NCBI GenBank assembly: GCA_963751595.1
Contig: CAVVVC010000008.1
Coordinates: 124,001-188,000, forward strand
Direction: 5' to 3'
DNA length: 64,000 bases
Source: JAHEGP01 sp963751595
GTDB taxonomy: Bacteria; Pseudomonadota; Gammaproteobacteria; Pseudomonadales; JAHEGP01
Shown here: positions 7,765 through 16,512 of the stretch, piece after piece
Numbering within the stretch: position 1 is the first letter of the stretch
Layout of the letters: each line of letters begins with the position of its first letter
Notes under the pieces: generated by a model
Databases searched by the model: none
What the model was told of the DNA's origin: nothing
The model's input: only the letters and a program-made list of their open reading frames with translations
Program-made: the position numbers and the translations under genes

Positions 7765-8958
7765 TTGGAGTTAGCCACTGTTCGCCTCAAGCCCGGTTGC
7801 GATCGGCGTTTGCGTGGCGGCCATAGCTGGGTCTACAGCAACGAAGTTGATAACGCCCATTGGCCGCTCAAGGGTTTAACCGTGGGAGATCAGGTCCTGT
7901 TGGAAGACAGCCGCGGCAAACCGCTGGCTTTGGCCTACGTCAACCCCAACACTTTAATCTGCGCCCGCATTATCTCCCGCGACTACCGGCAGGTTGTGGA
8001 TCGGGAACTGATTCAGCGGCGTGTCGAGTCGGCCCTTCAGTTGCGGCAGAATCTGTTCCAGCACCCCTGCTACCGGCTGATCTACTCAGAGAGCGATGGT
8101 TTGCCCGGCCTGATTGTCGACCGCTACGACGACGTGCTGGTATTGCAGGTCAACACGGCTGGCATGGAACGCATGCTCGACGATGTGATTGCAGCGCTCG
8201 AAACAGCGATCGCGCCAAGGGCTATCGTGCTGCGCAACGACTCTCCCAGTCGCGCGCTGGAGGGCCTGGAGAGCTATGTTCGAGTGGCGGTCGGCGAGCT
8301 CAATGAGCCGGTGCTGATCACCGAGAACGAAACCGAGTTTTCGATCCCGGTGCTCCAGGGGCAGAAAACGGGCTGGTTTTACGATCATCGTCTCAATCGT
8401 CTGGCGATGCGGCGTTTGGTGAAAGATGCCCGTGTTCTCGATGTTTGCAGTTATATCGGTGGTTGGGGTATTCAGGCGGCAACCGCCGGGGCCAGTGAGG
8501 TGCTGATGCTGGATTCCTCTGCGCGCGCCCTGGAGCATGCCCGCGAAAATGCCGAACGCAACGGGGTTGGCGGGCGCTGCGCGATACTCGAGGGTAAGGC
8601 CCAGCAGTCGATGCGGGAGCTGTACCAACAGGGTCGGCGTTTCGATCTGGTGGTGCTGGATCCGCCTGCTTTTATCAAGCGCCGTAAGGACGCCCGCCAG
8701 GGGCTGCAGGGCTACCACCGCCTCAACGAACTGGCCATGCGCCTGGTGGAGCCCGGCGGCTTCCTGATTTCGGCCTCGTGTTCGATGCACCTGAGCGCAG
8801 AGTCATTGCTTGATGTCGTGCGCGCAAGTAGTCGCCAGTTGCAGCGGGAGGTTCGGGTTATCGGCCGTGGCTATCAGGGCCCGGACCACCCGGTACATCC
8901 TGCTATTGCCGAGACCGCCTACCTGAAAACCCTGTTTTGCCAGGTGAGCGCGGGTTAA
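7765..8958 (+). CDS. rlmI: 23S rRNA (cytosine-C5)-methyltransferase RlmI
   Basis: A 397-residue RlmI/YccW-type enzyme. An N-terminal PUA RNA-binding domain starts TVRLKPGCDRRLRGGHSWVYS. The SAM domain has motif I VLDVCSYIGGWGIQAA and the substrate loop VVLDPPAFIKRRKD, with a conserved SCSMHLS near the C-terminus. It methylates a specific cytosine of 23S rRNA. The start is TTG 7765 without a clear Shine-Dalgarno; no in-frame ATG fits better because the PUA domain begins within a few residues. The close spacing to gcvH suggests cotranscription. Confidence 0.92.
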   Translation: MELATVRLKPGCDRRLRGGHSWVYSNEVDNAHWPLKGLTVGDQVLLEDSRGKPLALAYVNPNTLICARIISRDYRQVVDRELIQRRVESALQLRQNLFQHPCYRLIYSESDGLPGLIVDRYDDVLVLQVNTAGMERMLDDVIAALETAIAPRAIVLRNDSPSRALEGLESYVRVAVGELNEPVLITENETEFSIPVLQGQKTGWFYDHRLNRLAMRRLVKDARVLDVCSYIGGWGIQAATAGASEVLMLDSSARALEHARENAERNGVGGRCAILEGKAQQSMRELYQQGRRFDLVVLDPPAFIKRRKDARQGLQGYHRLNELAMRLVEPGGFLISASCSMHLSAESLLDVVRASSRQLQREVRVIGRGYQGPDHPVHPAIAETAYLKTLFCQVSAG

Positions 8959-9000
8959 CGGCTTACCGATCTGGCGGCGTGGCATCCGAGCCCGTCGGGG

Positions 9001-9672
9001 TTAATGGCCGGGGCTTTCCAGCAGGCTGATGATGGGCCAATTCATCCGCTCGGCATAGCTGCGCAAAGTGCTGTCGGGATCCACCGCGACGGGATGCTTA
9101 ACCAGCTTGAGCAGCGGCAGGTCATTGTGTGAATCGCTGTAGAAGTAGCTGTCGCCCTCCAGCGAAAGGTTCTGCTCCCGCAGCCAGCTTTCCAGGCGTT
9201 TTACCTTGCCTTCCTGGTAGCATGGCGTTCCCTTGACCTTGCCGGTGAAGCGCTTGCCCCGGATCTCACCCTGTGTGGCGATTACGGTATCGATGCCCAG
9301 TGCTGTGCCGATGGGTCCGGTGATGAAGTGGTTGGTGGCGGTGATGATTAGCAGGGTATCGCCGGCCCTGCGGTGGCGGGCAATCAGCTTGTCGGCTTTG
9401 GGCAAACGCATCGGGTTGATTTTGGTGGCCATGAACTCCCGGTGCAGCGCCGCGATTTCCTCCATGTCGAGGTGGCGCATGGGTTGCAGCACAAATTCCT
9501 GGTAGGCGATGATGTCCAGCGCGCCGGCCTGGTAGTCACTGAAAAAGGCGTCGTTGCGTCGGCGATAGCTATCGCCATCGACCAGGCCCTTGTCTGCGAT
9601 GAACTCTCCCCACGCGTGGTCACTGTCACCGTTGATCAGGGTGTGGTCGAGGTCGAAGATTGCCAACGCCAT
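9001..9672 (-). CDS. HAD-superfamily IB phosphatase (possible histidinol-phosphatase)
   Basis: A 223-residue HAD-IB hydrolase. Motif I is IFDLDHTL with nucleophile D7 and acid/base D9; motif II lies in TLLIITATNHF; motif IV is YSDSHNDLPLL. A cap follows motif I. It lies divergent to rppH, as in Pseudomonas, where the equivalent gene next to rppH has been assigned histidinol-phosphate phosphatase activity. That assignment for this protein is by synteny only; phosphoserine phosphatase-like activity is an alternative. Confidence 0.88.
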   Translation of the reverse strand: MALAIFDLDHTLINGDSDHAWGEFIADKGLVDGDSYRRRNDAFFSDYQAGALDIIAYQEFVLQPMRHLDMEEIAALHREFMATKINPMRLPKADKLIARHRRAGDTLLIITATNHFITGPIGTALGIDTVIATQGEIRGKRFTGKVKGTPCYQEGKVKRLESWLREQNLSLEGDSYFYSDSHNDLPLLKLVKHPVAVDPDSTLRSYAERMNWPIISLLESPGH

Positions 9673-9824
9673 AGTCCGGTTTCCCGCAGTGCGTATTCAG
9701 GGGTGTACCGTAGCATAAACCCGGGCCGCGGCATCGACAATTATTGGTCCGCCTGCGTTTGGCGTCGGTGGCAGTTTGTGGAACAATAGAGCGGTTAAGC
9801 AAACCACGGGGAACAACGGCGACT

Positions 9825-10313
9825 ATGGTCGATAGCGATGGGTACAGGCCGAATGTTGGCATTGTGCTGGCCAATAAAAAAGGGCAATTGCTGTGGGCGC
9901 GCCGCGTTGGACAGGATGCCTGGCAGTTCCCCCAGGGGGGCATAGGTGCGGATGAAACCCCCGAGGAAGCGATGCTGCGCGAGTTGCACGAGGAGATTGG
10001 CCTGCATGCCCACCAGGTCGAGGTAATGACCTGTACCCAGGGTTGGCTTCACTATCGTCTGCCCGAAAGGTTGGTGCGCCGTCATCGCGAACCGATCTGC
10101 ATTGGCCAGAAGCAAAAATGGTTTCTGCTACGCATGCTGGCCACAGACAGCGACGTGTGCTTTCATCGCAATGACAAACCCGAGTTCGATCACTGGCGCT
10201 GGGTCAGTTACTGGTATCCGCTGGGTCAGGTCGTCGCCTTCAAGCGAGAGGTGTACCGGCGGGCATTGCTGGAGTTGGCGCCTCGTCTGCATGGCCGGCG
10301 ACATCGCTCTTGA
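9825..10313 (+). CDS. rppH: RNA 5'-pyrophosphohydrolase
   Basis: A 162-residue Nudix hydrolase starting MVDSDGYRPNVGIVLANKKG, matching RppH (NudH). The Nudix box runs from GIGADETPEEA to RELHEEIGL, with the catalytic glutamates present. WQFPQGGI precedes it and WRWVSYWYPLGQVVAFKREVY follows, both RppH hallmarks. It removes pyrophosphate from 5' ends of mRNA and so triggers RNase E decay. Upstream in-frame codons exist, but the family begins at ATG 9825. ptsP follows, a conserved pair. Confidence 0.96.
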   Translation: MVDSDGYRPNVGIVLANKKGQLLWARRVGQDAWQFPQGGIGADETPEEAMLRELHEEIGLHAHQVEVMTCTQGWLHYRLPERLVRRHREPICIGQKQKWFLLRMLATDSDVCFHRNDKPEFDHWRWVSYWYPLGQVVAFKREVYRRALLELAPRLHGRRHRS

Positions 10314-10413
10314 TCAGGGCACCGAGCCTCGCTGAGGGGCCATGTCCTGCAGTCCACCGGGGCGTCAAGCCGTTGGTGACCTCGAATTTTTCAGAGATGC
10401 CTTAAGGACAACC

Positions 10414-12684
10414 ATGCTCGACTCCCTTCGGCGGATTGTACAGGAAGTCAATTCAGCGCCTGACCTGAACGCCGCGCTGGACGTGATTGTCGTCCGTGTC
10501 TGCGAAGTCATGGGCACGGAAGTCTGTACTGTGTATCTCCACGATCCGGTCACGGATCGCTATGTGTTTATGGCGACGGAGGGGCTCAATAAGGATCAGG
10601 CCGGCAAGGTGAGTCTTTCCCGTGACCAGGGTCTGGTTGCCCAGGTCGCCAAGCGCGAGGAACCCCTCAACCTGGAGGCGGCGGAGCAACATCCCAGCTT
10701 CCATCTGGTTCCCGGCATCGGCGAAGAAGCCTTTAGCTCTTTCCTTGGCGTCCCTATTATCCATCGCCGGCGGGTGCTGGGCGTGCTGGTTGTGCAGCAA
10801 CAGCAGCGGCGCCGTTTCGACGAAAGCGAAGAAGCCTTCATGGTCACGCTGTCTGCCCAGTTGGCTGCAGTGATTGCCCATGCGGAAGTTACCGGCGTGA
10901 TGTTTCAGGTTGGCGTTGGTGGGGTCCGTGGTACAGCCACTTTCCACGGGATTGCCGGGGCGCCGGGTATCGCCGTTGGGGAATGCCTGGTGGTCAGCCA
11001 AAGCGCCGATCTCAGCACGGTGCCCAGTCGCAGTTGTGCCGATCCCGAGGCTGAGGTTCGATTCTTCCAGCAGTGCCTGACTCATGTTCGGGACGACATA
11101 CGCGGTCTGGCCAAGGTGATGGCGCCGCAATTGCGGCCGGAAGAAAACGCCCTCTTCGATGTCTACCTGAGCATGCTTGACGATAACGCACTTGGGCAGG
11201 AGGTCATTGTCCGGATTCGTGATGGCGAATGGGCTCAGGGCGCCTTGAGCCAGGTGATGCTGGAGCATGTGCGTAGCTTTGAGCGGTTCGAGGATTCCTA
11301 CCTGCGGGAGCGAGCCGTCGATGTCAAGGATCTCGGCAGGCGGCTGCTGACCTACCTGCAGGAAGCCGCTATCGACGACCGTGAATTTCCGCAGCAAACG
11401 GTGCTGGTGGGGGAGGAACTCACCGCCTCGATGCTGGCTGAGGTTCCTGAAGGCCGCCTGGTCGGGCTGGTGTCGGTGCGTGGCTCGGTCAACAGCCACC
11501 TGTCTATCATGGCGCGGGCACTGGGGATTCCCACCGTGGTCGGCGCGGTGGATATACCCTTTACCCGGCTGGATCACGAAAAAGTGATCGTCGACGGTTT
11601 TTCCGGTGACGTGATTTGTAACCCGTCGGCAGAATTGCACGAGCAGTACGTAGCGCTGCGCGACCAGGAGCGTCAGTTTAGCGCCGACCTCGAGGCGCTG
11701 GGAGACGATCCCTGCGAAACCACCGATGGCCATCGCGTATCCCTCATGGTCAACACCGGGTTGATCAGCGATGTGGGTCATTCGCTCAAGCAGGGCGCCG
11801 AGGGTGTGGGGCTGTACCGCACTGAGATCCCCTTTCTGATGCGCGATCGTTTCCCCTCGGAGGAAGAGCAGCGCCGGATCTACCGGGAGCAGCTCGAGGC
11901 CTTTCATCCCCTGCCGGTCACCATGCGCACGCTGGATATCGGTGGCGACAAGGCGCTACCTTACTTCCCCATCGCCGAGGATAATCCCTTCCTCGGTTGG
12001 CGCGGAATTCGCGTAACCCTTGACCACCCCGAAATCTATTTGGCCCAGGTCAGGGCGATGATGAAAGCCTCGGAGGGTCTGGACAATCTGCGGATCATGC
12101 TGCCAATGATCAGCAACACGGCGGAGCTCGACGAGGCGCTGCAGCTACTCTATCGCGCCCACGATGAGTTGCTCGACGAGGGTTTCAAACCGGCGGTGCC
12201 CCTGGTTGGGGTCATGGTCGAGGTGCCCTCGGCGGTCTACCAGGCGCGTGAACTGGCGCGCCATGTCGACTTTCTGTCGGTTGGCAGTAACGACCTGACG
12301 CAATACCTGTTGGCGGTGGACCGCAACAACCCCCGGGTTGCTGATTTGTACCATTCCTACCATCCGGCCATTCTGCATGCGCTCAAGCAGGTGGCTGATG
12401 CGGCCCATGCCGAGGGCAAGCCGGTGTCTATCTGCGGTGAACTGGCCAGTGATCCCGGCGCGGCGCTGATGCTCATGGCCATGGGCTATGACGTATTGTC
12501 GATGGGCGTGAACAGTCTGGCTCGCAGCAAGTACGTGATTCGGCAGGTTTCCACAGCGCAGGCCCGCCAGCTCCTCGATCGGGTTCTGGAATTGCACAGC
12601 GCGCGCCATATTCAGCAGGTGGTTGATGAAGCGCTGCGGGATTTCGGCGTATCGCCACTGCTGCGCCCGGCAATCGTGTTATAA
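10414..12684 (+). CDS. ptsP: Phosphoenolpyruvate-protein phosphotransferase PtsP (EI-Ntr)
   Basis: A 756-residue enzyme I of the nitrogen PTS. An N-terminal GAF sensor domain (about 1-165) is followed by the EI domains, with the phospho-accepting H362 in GSVNSHLSIMARALGIPTVVG and the C-terminal PEP-binding barrel (LYRTEIPFLMRDRFPSEEEQ region, VGVMVEVPSAV, GSNDLTQYLLAVDRNN, SICGELASDP). It passes phosphate from PEP to NPr and EIIA-Ntr for regulation. ATG 10414 has a TAAGGA site six bases upstream, preferred over an earlier in-frame start. The stop is only seven bases before the inverted-repeat element. Confidence 0.96.
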   Translation: MLDSLRRIVQEVNSAPDLNAALDVIVVRVCEVMGTEVCTVYLHDPVTDRYVFMATEGLNKDQAGKVSLSRDQGLVAQVAKREEPLNLEAAEQHPSFHLVPGIGEEAFSSFLGVPIIHRRRVLGVLVVQQQQRRRFDESEEAFMVTLSAQLAAVIAHAEVTGVMFQVGVGGVRGTATFHGIAGAPGIAVGECLVVSQSADLSTVPSRSCADPEAEVRFFQQCLTHVRDDIRGLAKVMAPQLRPEENALFDVYLSMLDDNALGQEVIVRIRDGEWAQGALSQVMLEHVRSFERFEDSYLRERAVDVKDLGRRLLTYLQEAAIDDREFPQQTVLVGEELTASMLAEVPEGRLVGLVSVRGSVNSHLSIMARALGIPTVVGAVDIPFTRLDHEKVIVDGFSGDVICNPSAELHEQYVALRDQERQFSADLEALGDDPCETTDGHRVSLMVNTGLISDVGHSLKQGAEGVGLYRTEIPFLMRDRFPSEEEQRRIYREQLEAFHPLPVTMRTLDIGGDKALPYFPIAEDNPFLGWRGIRVTLDHPEIYLAQVRAMMKASEGLDNLRIMLPMISNTAELDEALQLLYRAHDELLDEGFKPAVPLVGVMVEVPSAVYQARELARHVDFLSVGSNDLTQYLLAVDRNNPRVADLYHSYHPAILHALKQVADAAHAEGKPVSICGELASDPGAALMLMAMGYDVLSMGVNSLARSKYVIRQVSTAQARQLLDRVLELHSARHIQQVVDEALRDFGVSPLLRPAIVL

Positions 12685-12691
12685 GCCCGGG

Positions 12692-12906
12692 CTTAACCGC
12701 CATATCTCACCGATTCGGCAATCGCTTTTTCGGCGCGCTGCTATTGTAGCGTAAGGCGCCTATTGGGTTTCTCGCCGGATCTTGCACGCTGTACGAAATC
12801 TTCCTCCTGCGGACATAGCTACGGCTATGCCCTTAGTCGGAAAATCCCGCACCGCGCACAATCTCTCGCCGAGAATTCCAAATATCGGTGAGATATGGCG
12901 GTTAAG
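12692..12906. repeat. 215-bp inverted-repeat element (MITE/REP-like)
   Basis: The ends are perfect 23-bp inverted repeats: CTTAACCGCCATATCTCACC plus GAT (12692-12714) and its exact reverse complement at 12884-12906. Inside are an imperfect palindrome (12769-12875) and a smaller GC-rich dyad (about 12730-12760). No transposase is present and no clear target duplication is seen beyond GG. It fills the space between convergent ptsP and the TANGO2 gene and supplies the TAA stop of the latter (12902-12904). It may be a non-autonomous mobile element, a structured bidirectional terminator, or both. Confidence 0.75.
12769..12875. repeat. Long imperfect palindrome inside the inverted-repeat element
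   Basis: TTCTCG (12769-12774) pairs with CGAGAA (12870-12875), and partial complementarity continues inward to a tight CATAGC-tacg-GCTATG hairpin (12814-12829). The centre is near 12822, about 22 bases right of the centre of the outer repeats, so it is a separate fold nested in the element. Confidence 0.65.
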
Positions 12907-13678
12907 GGTCCGGCTGCTCCCGGCGCAGGGGTATATCGTAGCGCACCTGCCCGCGGCACTGGCCACTGGGGTCAAACGAGCGCTCGATAAAACGCAGCTC
13001 GCCTGCTGTGGGCACACTCAACACCGTGCTTACCCTTGTGCCGTAATCTGGCGACAGGATGAAGCGCGGAGCCAGCAGGCGCTCAAACTCCAGGCCCACC
13101 CCGGTATCGGGCAAATGTCGATCCTTCGGTAGATCGCGGCTATCGAGTACCGCGAGACATTTGGCCAGAACATTCTCGCTGCCCAGGGCTTGCTTCAGCG
13201 CCTCCTTGCCACTGACGACCTTGGGCCAGGTCTCGTCCAGGGTACCATTGCTGACGCCGTAGAAGCCCGGCTCCAGCACCCGGTAGTGGCGGTTTTGGTG
13301 GGAGGCGTAGCAGAGTTGTTCACCGTCCCATAGCAAAAGGTTATAACCCCCGTAACGGCTTGCTGCGGCAGCCAGCTCGCTGGCGAAGTGTCCGGCGCGC
13401 CTGCTGCCAAGCAGGAATTTCGTGCACAGTTCACCCCGGGAGCGCTCCCCGCTGGTAGCGCCCGGTTCCCTGAAATTGGTCACCGCTGCGAAGCGCCCAC
13501 TGCGGGTGACTCCCAGCCAGGTACCGCCGCCGCGTAAGTCCCGTCCCGCGAGCAGCCGGGGTGCCTGGGGCCAAAACCGCGCTGCCTCGGCGGGGCGCTG
13601 ATGGTACTCATCGCGATTCGCCGCTATCAGCAGGGGGTGATGGGTATCGACTCGGTAGGCAAACAGGATCAGGCACAT
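12902..13678 (-). CDS. NRDE/TANGO2 family protein
   Basis: A 258-residue NRDE (TANGO2-like) protein. The N-terminus is MCLILFAY with Cys2, which in this Ntn-hydrolase-like family sits at the mature N-terminus. The name motif AANRDEYHQRP is at residues 19-29, followed by LLAGRDLRGGGTWLGVTRSG and YGVSNGTLDETWPKV. Function is unsettled; eukaryotic and bacterial homologues have been tied to haem or lipid homeostasis. It faces ptsP tail to tail, and its stop codon lies within the right arm of the inverted-repeat element, so the last residues may have been altered by insertion. Confidence 0.9.
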   Translation of the reverse strand: MCLILFAYRVDTHHPLLIAANRDEYHQRPAEAARFWPQAPRLLAGRDLRGGGTWLGVTRSGRFAAVTNFREPGATSGERSRGELCTKFLLGSRRAGHFASELAAAASRYGGYNLLLWDGEQLCYASHQNRHYRVLEPGFYGVSNGTLDETWPKVVSGKEALKQALGSENVLAKCLAVLDSRDLPKDRHLPDTGVGLEFERLLAPRFILSPDYGTRVSTVLSVPTAGELRFIERSFDPSGQCRGQVRYDIPLRREQPDP

Positions 13679-13778
13679 GGCAGCGGCGCATCAGTTATTT
13701 TCCCCCGCGCCATTGGCAGCGGGGCACGGCTTGACCATAATAGCGGGCTTTCGCGAACGGGCAAACACCGGCGGCTTG

Positions 13779-14579
13779 ATGTTACTTCTGATCTACCTGG
13801 TACTCGGGGCGCTTGCTGGCACGGTCGCGGGGCTGTTTGGCGTCGGTGGCGGCCTTATTATTGTGCCCACCCTGATTTACACCCTCAATTGGCAAGGGGT
13901 GGATACAGGGGTTGTCACCCACCTGGCGGTAGGCACATCGCTGGCGACCATCGTGGTCACATCCATGAGTTCGGTGCGCGCACATCACAAGCGGGGCGCG
14001 GTGGACTGGTCGATCGTCGGGGCGCTGACGCCCGGCATTGCCCTGGGTGCGGTGCTGGGTGCGGTGACCGCGAGCTATTTGACAGGGCCCCAGCTACAGC
14101 TGGCGTTTGGGATATTCGTACTGCTCATCGCGGCCCAATTGGGGCTGGGCCTGTCCACCGCACCGCATCGCGAGTTGCCGGGTGCGCCGGGCCTGCTGGC
14201 GGCGGGTGGAGTCATTGGCTGGATATCTTCACTGTTCGGAATTGGTGGCGGTTCGCTGACGGTACCCTTCCTCTCGTGGTGTAATGTGGTCATGCAGCGT
14301 GCGGTGGCCTGCTCGGCTGCCTGCGGGCTGCCTATCGCGCTGTTCGGGTCCTTGTCGTATATCTGGCAAGGGTGGAGCAACGATGCACTGCCCGCGGGTA
14401 GCTCTGGCTATGTTTACTGGCCGGCATTCCTCGGGATCGTGCTCACCAGTACCGTGTTCGCCAGGCTGGGGGCCAGTCTCGCTCACCGCCTGCCGGCACT
14501 GCTGCTGCGCCGCAGTTTTGCCCTGTTTCTGGTGCTGGTAGGCAGCCAGTTGATCAGCGGCAGCGGTCTGCTGTTCTAG
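13779..14579 (+). CDS. TauE/SafE-type sulfite exporter family permease
   Basis: A 266-residue integral membrane protein of the TSUP (TauE/SafE) family, about eight helices. Two internally related halves show the hallmark glycine loops LFGVGGGLIIVPTL (about residue 17) and LFGIGGGSLTVPFL (about 155). The family moves sulfite, sulfoacetate or similar anions; the substrate here is unknown. ATG 13779 starts directly at the first helix; an earlier in-frame ATG at 13677 would overlap the divergent TANGO2 start and add a non-family tail. It precedes lgt, as in pseudomonads. Confidence 0.9.
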   Translation: MLLLIYLVLGALAGTVAGLFGVGGGLIIVPTLIYTLNWQGVDTGVVTHLAVGTSLATIVVTSMSSVRAHHKRGAVDWSIVGALTPGIALGAVLGAVTASYLTGPQLQLAFGIFVLLIAAQLGLGLSTAPHRELPGAPGLLAAGGVIGWISSLFGIGGGSLTVPFLSWCNVVMQRAVACSAACGLPIALFGSLSYIWQGWSNDALPAGSSGYVYWPAFLGIVLTSTVFARLGASLAHRLPALLLRRSFALFLVLVGSQLISGSGLLF

Positions 14580-14650
14580 CTCCCGCGCCTGCGGCAGAAT
14601 GCAGGTCGGAGGCAAATCTTACAAGATTTCAGGTAAGGTCAAGTAAAGTC

Positions 14651-15508
14651 ATGATTCAGTACCCAGAAATAGATCCCGTTGCATTTTCCGCAGGGCCATT
14701 ACAGGTGCATTGGTACGGTTTGATGTACCTGGTGGGAATCCTCGGGGGATGGTTTTTGCTTGCCCGGCGCTCGTCCCGCGCCGACGCACCGGTTGATCGA
14801 AAGCAAGTGGATGACCTGATCTTTTACGTCGCCTGTGGCGTCATCATTGGTGGGCGGGTAGGCTATGCCCTTTTCTACGGCATGGATCAACTGCTGGCCA
14901 ATCCTCTGTGGTTGTTCTATGTCTGGGAAGGCGGCATGTCCTTCCACGGTGGCTTCCTGGGCGTCATGGTGGCGATGTGGTTGTACGGCCGCAAGGTTGG
15001 CCGCCACCCCATGGACCTGCTGGATTTTATCGCTCCCGTGGTTCCCATTGGTCTGGGTATGGGGCGACTGGGCAATTTTATCGGCCAGGAATTATGGGGT
15101 CGTGCCAGCGATGTGCCCTGGGCGATGGTCTTCCCCAAGGACCCCAGTGGCCTTGCACGCCATCCCTCCCAGCTCTACCAGGCCTTTTTCGAGGGCCTGG
15201 TGCTGTTTCTGATTCTGTACCTTTTCTCCATGAAACCACGCCCCCGCTATGCCGTGTCGGGCTTGTTTTTGTTGTTCTATGGAATCTTCCGCTTCGGCGT
15301 GGAATTTTTCCGTGAGCCCGACGCTCACCTCGGTTTCGACCTGTTTGGTTGGATGAGCCGTGGCCAACTGCTGTCGCTGCCAATGATTGTGGCAGGCTGC
15401 ATGCTGTTGTTCATCGCTGCTTACCGGCGACCTGAGCCCGTCGCGCCTGTTGCCTCAAGCGCAGCCAAACCCGGCAGCAGAAAAAAAGCGTCTCGCAAGA
15501 ATCGATAG
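14651..15508 (+). CDS. lgt: Prolipoprotein diacylglyceryl transferase
   Basis: A 285-residue inner-membrane enzyme that transfers diacylglycerol from phosphatidylglycerol to the lipobox Cys of prolipoproteins. Conserved elements are HWYGLMYLVG, EGGMSFHGG (H99), and the signature GRLGNFIGQELWGR (138-151) with R139 and N142. The position after N142 reads GQE where many homologues have NGE or NAE. The C-terminus has a Lys/Arg-rich cytoplasmic tail. thyA, the common downstream partner, is absent here and separated by the arn cluster. Confidence 0.95.
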   Translation: MIQYPEIDPVAFSAGPLQVHWYGLMYLVGILGGWFLLARRSSRADAPVDRKQVDDLIFYVACGVIIGGRVGYALFYGMDQLLANPLWLFYVWEGGMSFHGGFLGVMVAMWLYGRKVGRHPMDLLDFIAPVVPIGLGMGRLGNFIGQELWGRASDVPWAMVFPKDPSGLARHPSQLYQAFFEGLVLFLILYLFSMKPRPRYAVSGLFLLFYGIFRFGVEFFREPDAHLGFDLFGWMSRGQLLSLPMIVAGCMLLFIAAYRRPEPVAPVASSAAKPGSRKKASRKNR

Positions 15509-15531
15509 TGGTGGCCGCGGCAGACAGCCGG

Positions 15532-16512
15532 TTACGTCCCCTTGGTATTGTCGACAATTTTTTGCACGAAATAGCGCGGGCGTGCGCGCACGTCGATGGA
15601 TACCCGGCCAATGTATTCACCGAGCAATCCCATGCCCACAAACTGCGCCCCGATAAAAATAAACAGGATTGCGAACATCGGGAAAATCCCCTCGATGCCC
15701 CATCCCGGCCCATTGATCAGGCGCAGCAGGATCAGTATCACGCCAAAAAGAAAACCCACAATGGCAATGGCAAAGCCCACCATGCTTAGCAGGCGCAACG
15801 GGGCAGTGGTAATCGATGTCAGCAAATCGAATTGCAGGTTGACCAGGTCCATGAGCCGGTATTTGGACTCGCCGAATTGGCGTTCAGCGTGCACCACCGG
15901 TACTTCGGCTGTGTTGCGGCCAAAGCTGTTGGCGAGGATGGGGATAAAGGTGCTGCGCTCGTGACAACTGAGCATGGCGTCGACAACAGAGCGCCGGTAG
16001 GCTCTGAGCATGCAGCCATAATCGCTCATTTCTACCCCGGTTACCCGCCTCACCACATAGTTGACCAGGCGGGATGACTGGCGTCGAAAATAGTTGTCCT
16101 GGCGATTGACTCTAATCGTGCCAACGACATCGCAGCCCTGGTCTATCTCAACCAGCAGCTTGGGAATTTCCTCTGGCGGATTTTGCAGGTCGGCGTCGAG
16201 GGTGATAACCGCTTCACCCCTTGCGTACTCGAAGCCGGCCATAATTGCCGCGTGCTGGCCATAGTTGCGGTTCAGCAATATTCCGATAATCAGCTGCGGG
16301 TGTTGCTCGGCGGCAGCAGTAATCAGCTCTGCCGAGCGATCGCGACTGCCGTCGTCGACCAATAGTATTTCTACCCGTTTATCGACGTCACCGGCGACCT
16401 TTACCAGCCGCTCAATCAGTTGCGGCAGGTTGTCCTGCTCGTTGTAGACCGGGATCAGGATCGATATAAACCGGGTGTGCTGGCTGTTGTTTTGCAAGAT
16501 GATTTCGTTCAT
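15532..16512 (-). CDS. arnC: Undecaprenyl-phosphate 4-deoxy-4-formamido-L-arabinose transferase
   Basis: A 326-residue GT2 enzyme. The GT-A domain carries SILIPVYNEQDNLPQLIERL, LLVDDGSRDRSAELI and the metal-binding DADLQNPPEE. MSDYGCMLRAYRR and two C-terminal membrane helices (about 235-255 and 268-300) match ArnC rather than DPM synthases. It attaches Ara4-formyl-N to undecaprenyl phosphate on the cytoplasmic face. It overlaps arnB by ATGA and is cotranscribed with it. The start ATG follows the arnB stop as in the coupled enterobacterial arnBC pair. Confidence 0.93.
   Translation of the reverse strand: MNEIILQNNSQHTRFISILIPVYNEQDNLPQLIERLVKVAGDVDKRVEILLVDDGSRDRSAELITAAAEQHPQLIIGILLNRNYGQHAAIMAGFEYARGEAVITLDADLQNPPEEIPKLLVEIDQGCDVVGTIRVNRQDNYFRRQSSRLVNYVVRRVTGVEMSDYGCMLRAYRRSVVDAMLSCHERSTFIPILANSFGRNTAEVPVVHAERQFGESKYRLMDLVNLQFDLLTSITTAPLRLLSMVGFAIAIVGFLFGVILILLRLINGPGWGIEGIFPMFAILFIFIGAQFVGMGLLGEYIGRVSIDVRARPRYFVQKIVDNTKGT

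Noticed and set aside
12782..13132. Plus-strand ORF of 116 codons running through the inverted-repeat element
   Set aside because: It is antisense to the TANGO2 gene over most of its length, begins in the palindrome and shows no family features; the frame is a by-product of the repeat.
13677..13778. Longer TauE-type permease starting at ATG 13677
   Set aside because: The added 34 residues overlap the divergent TANGO2 start and are not membrane-like; ATG 13779 begins directly at the first helix.
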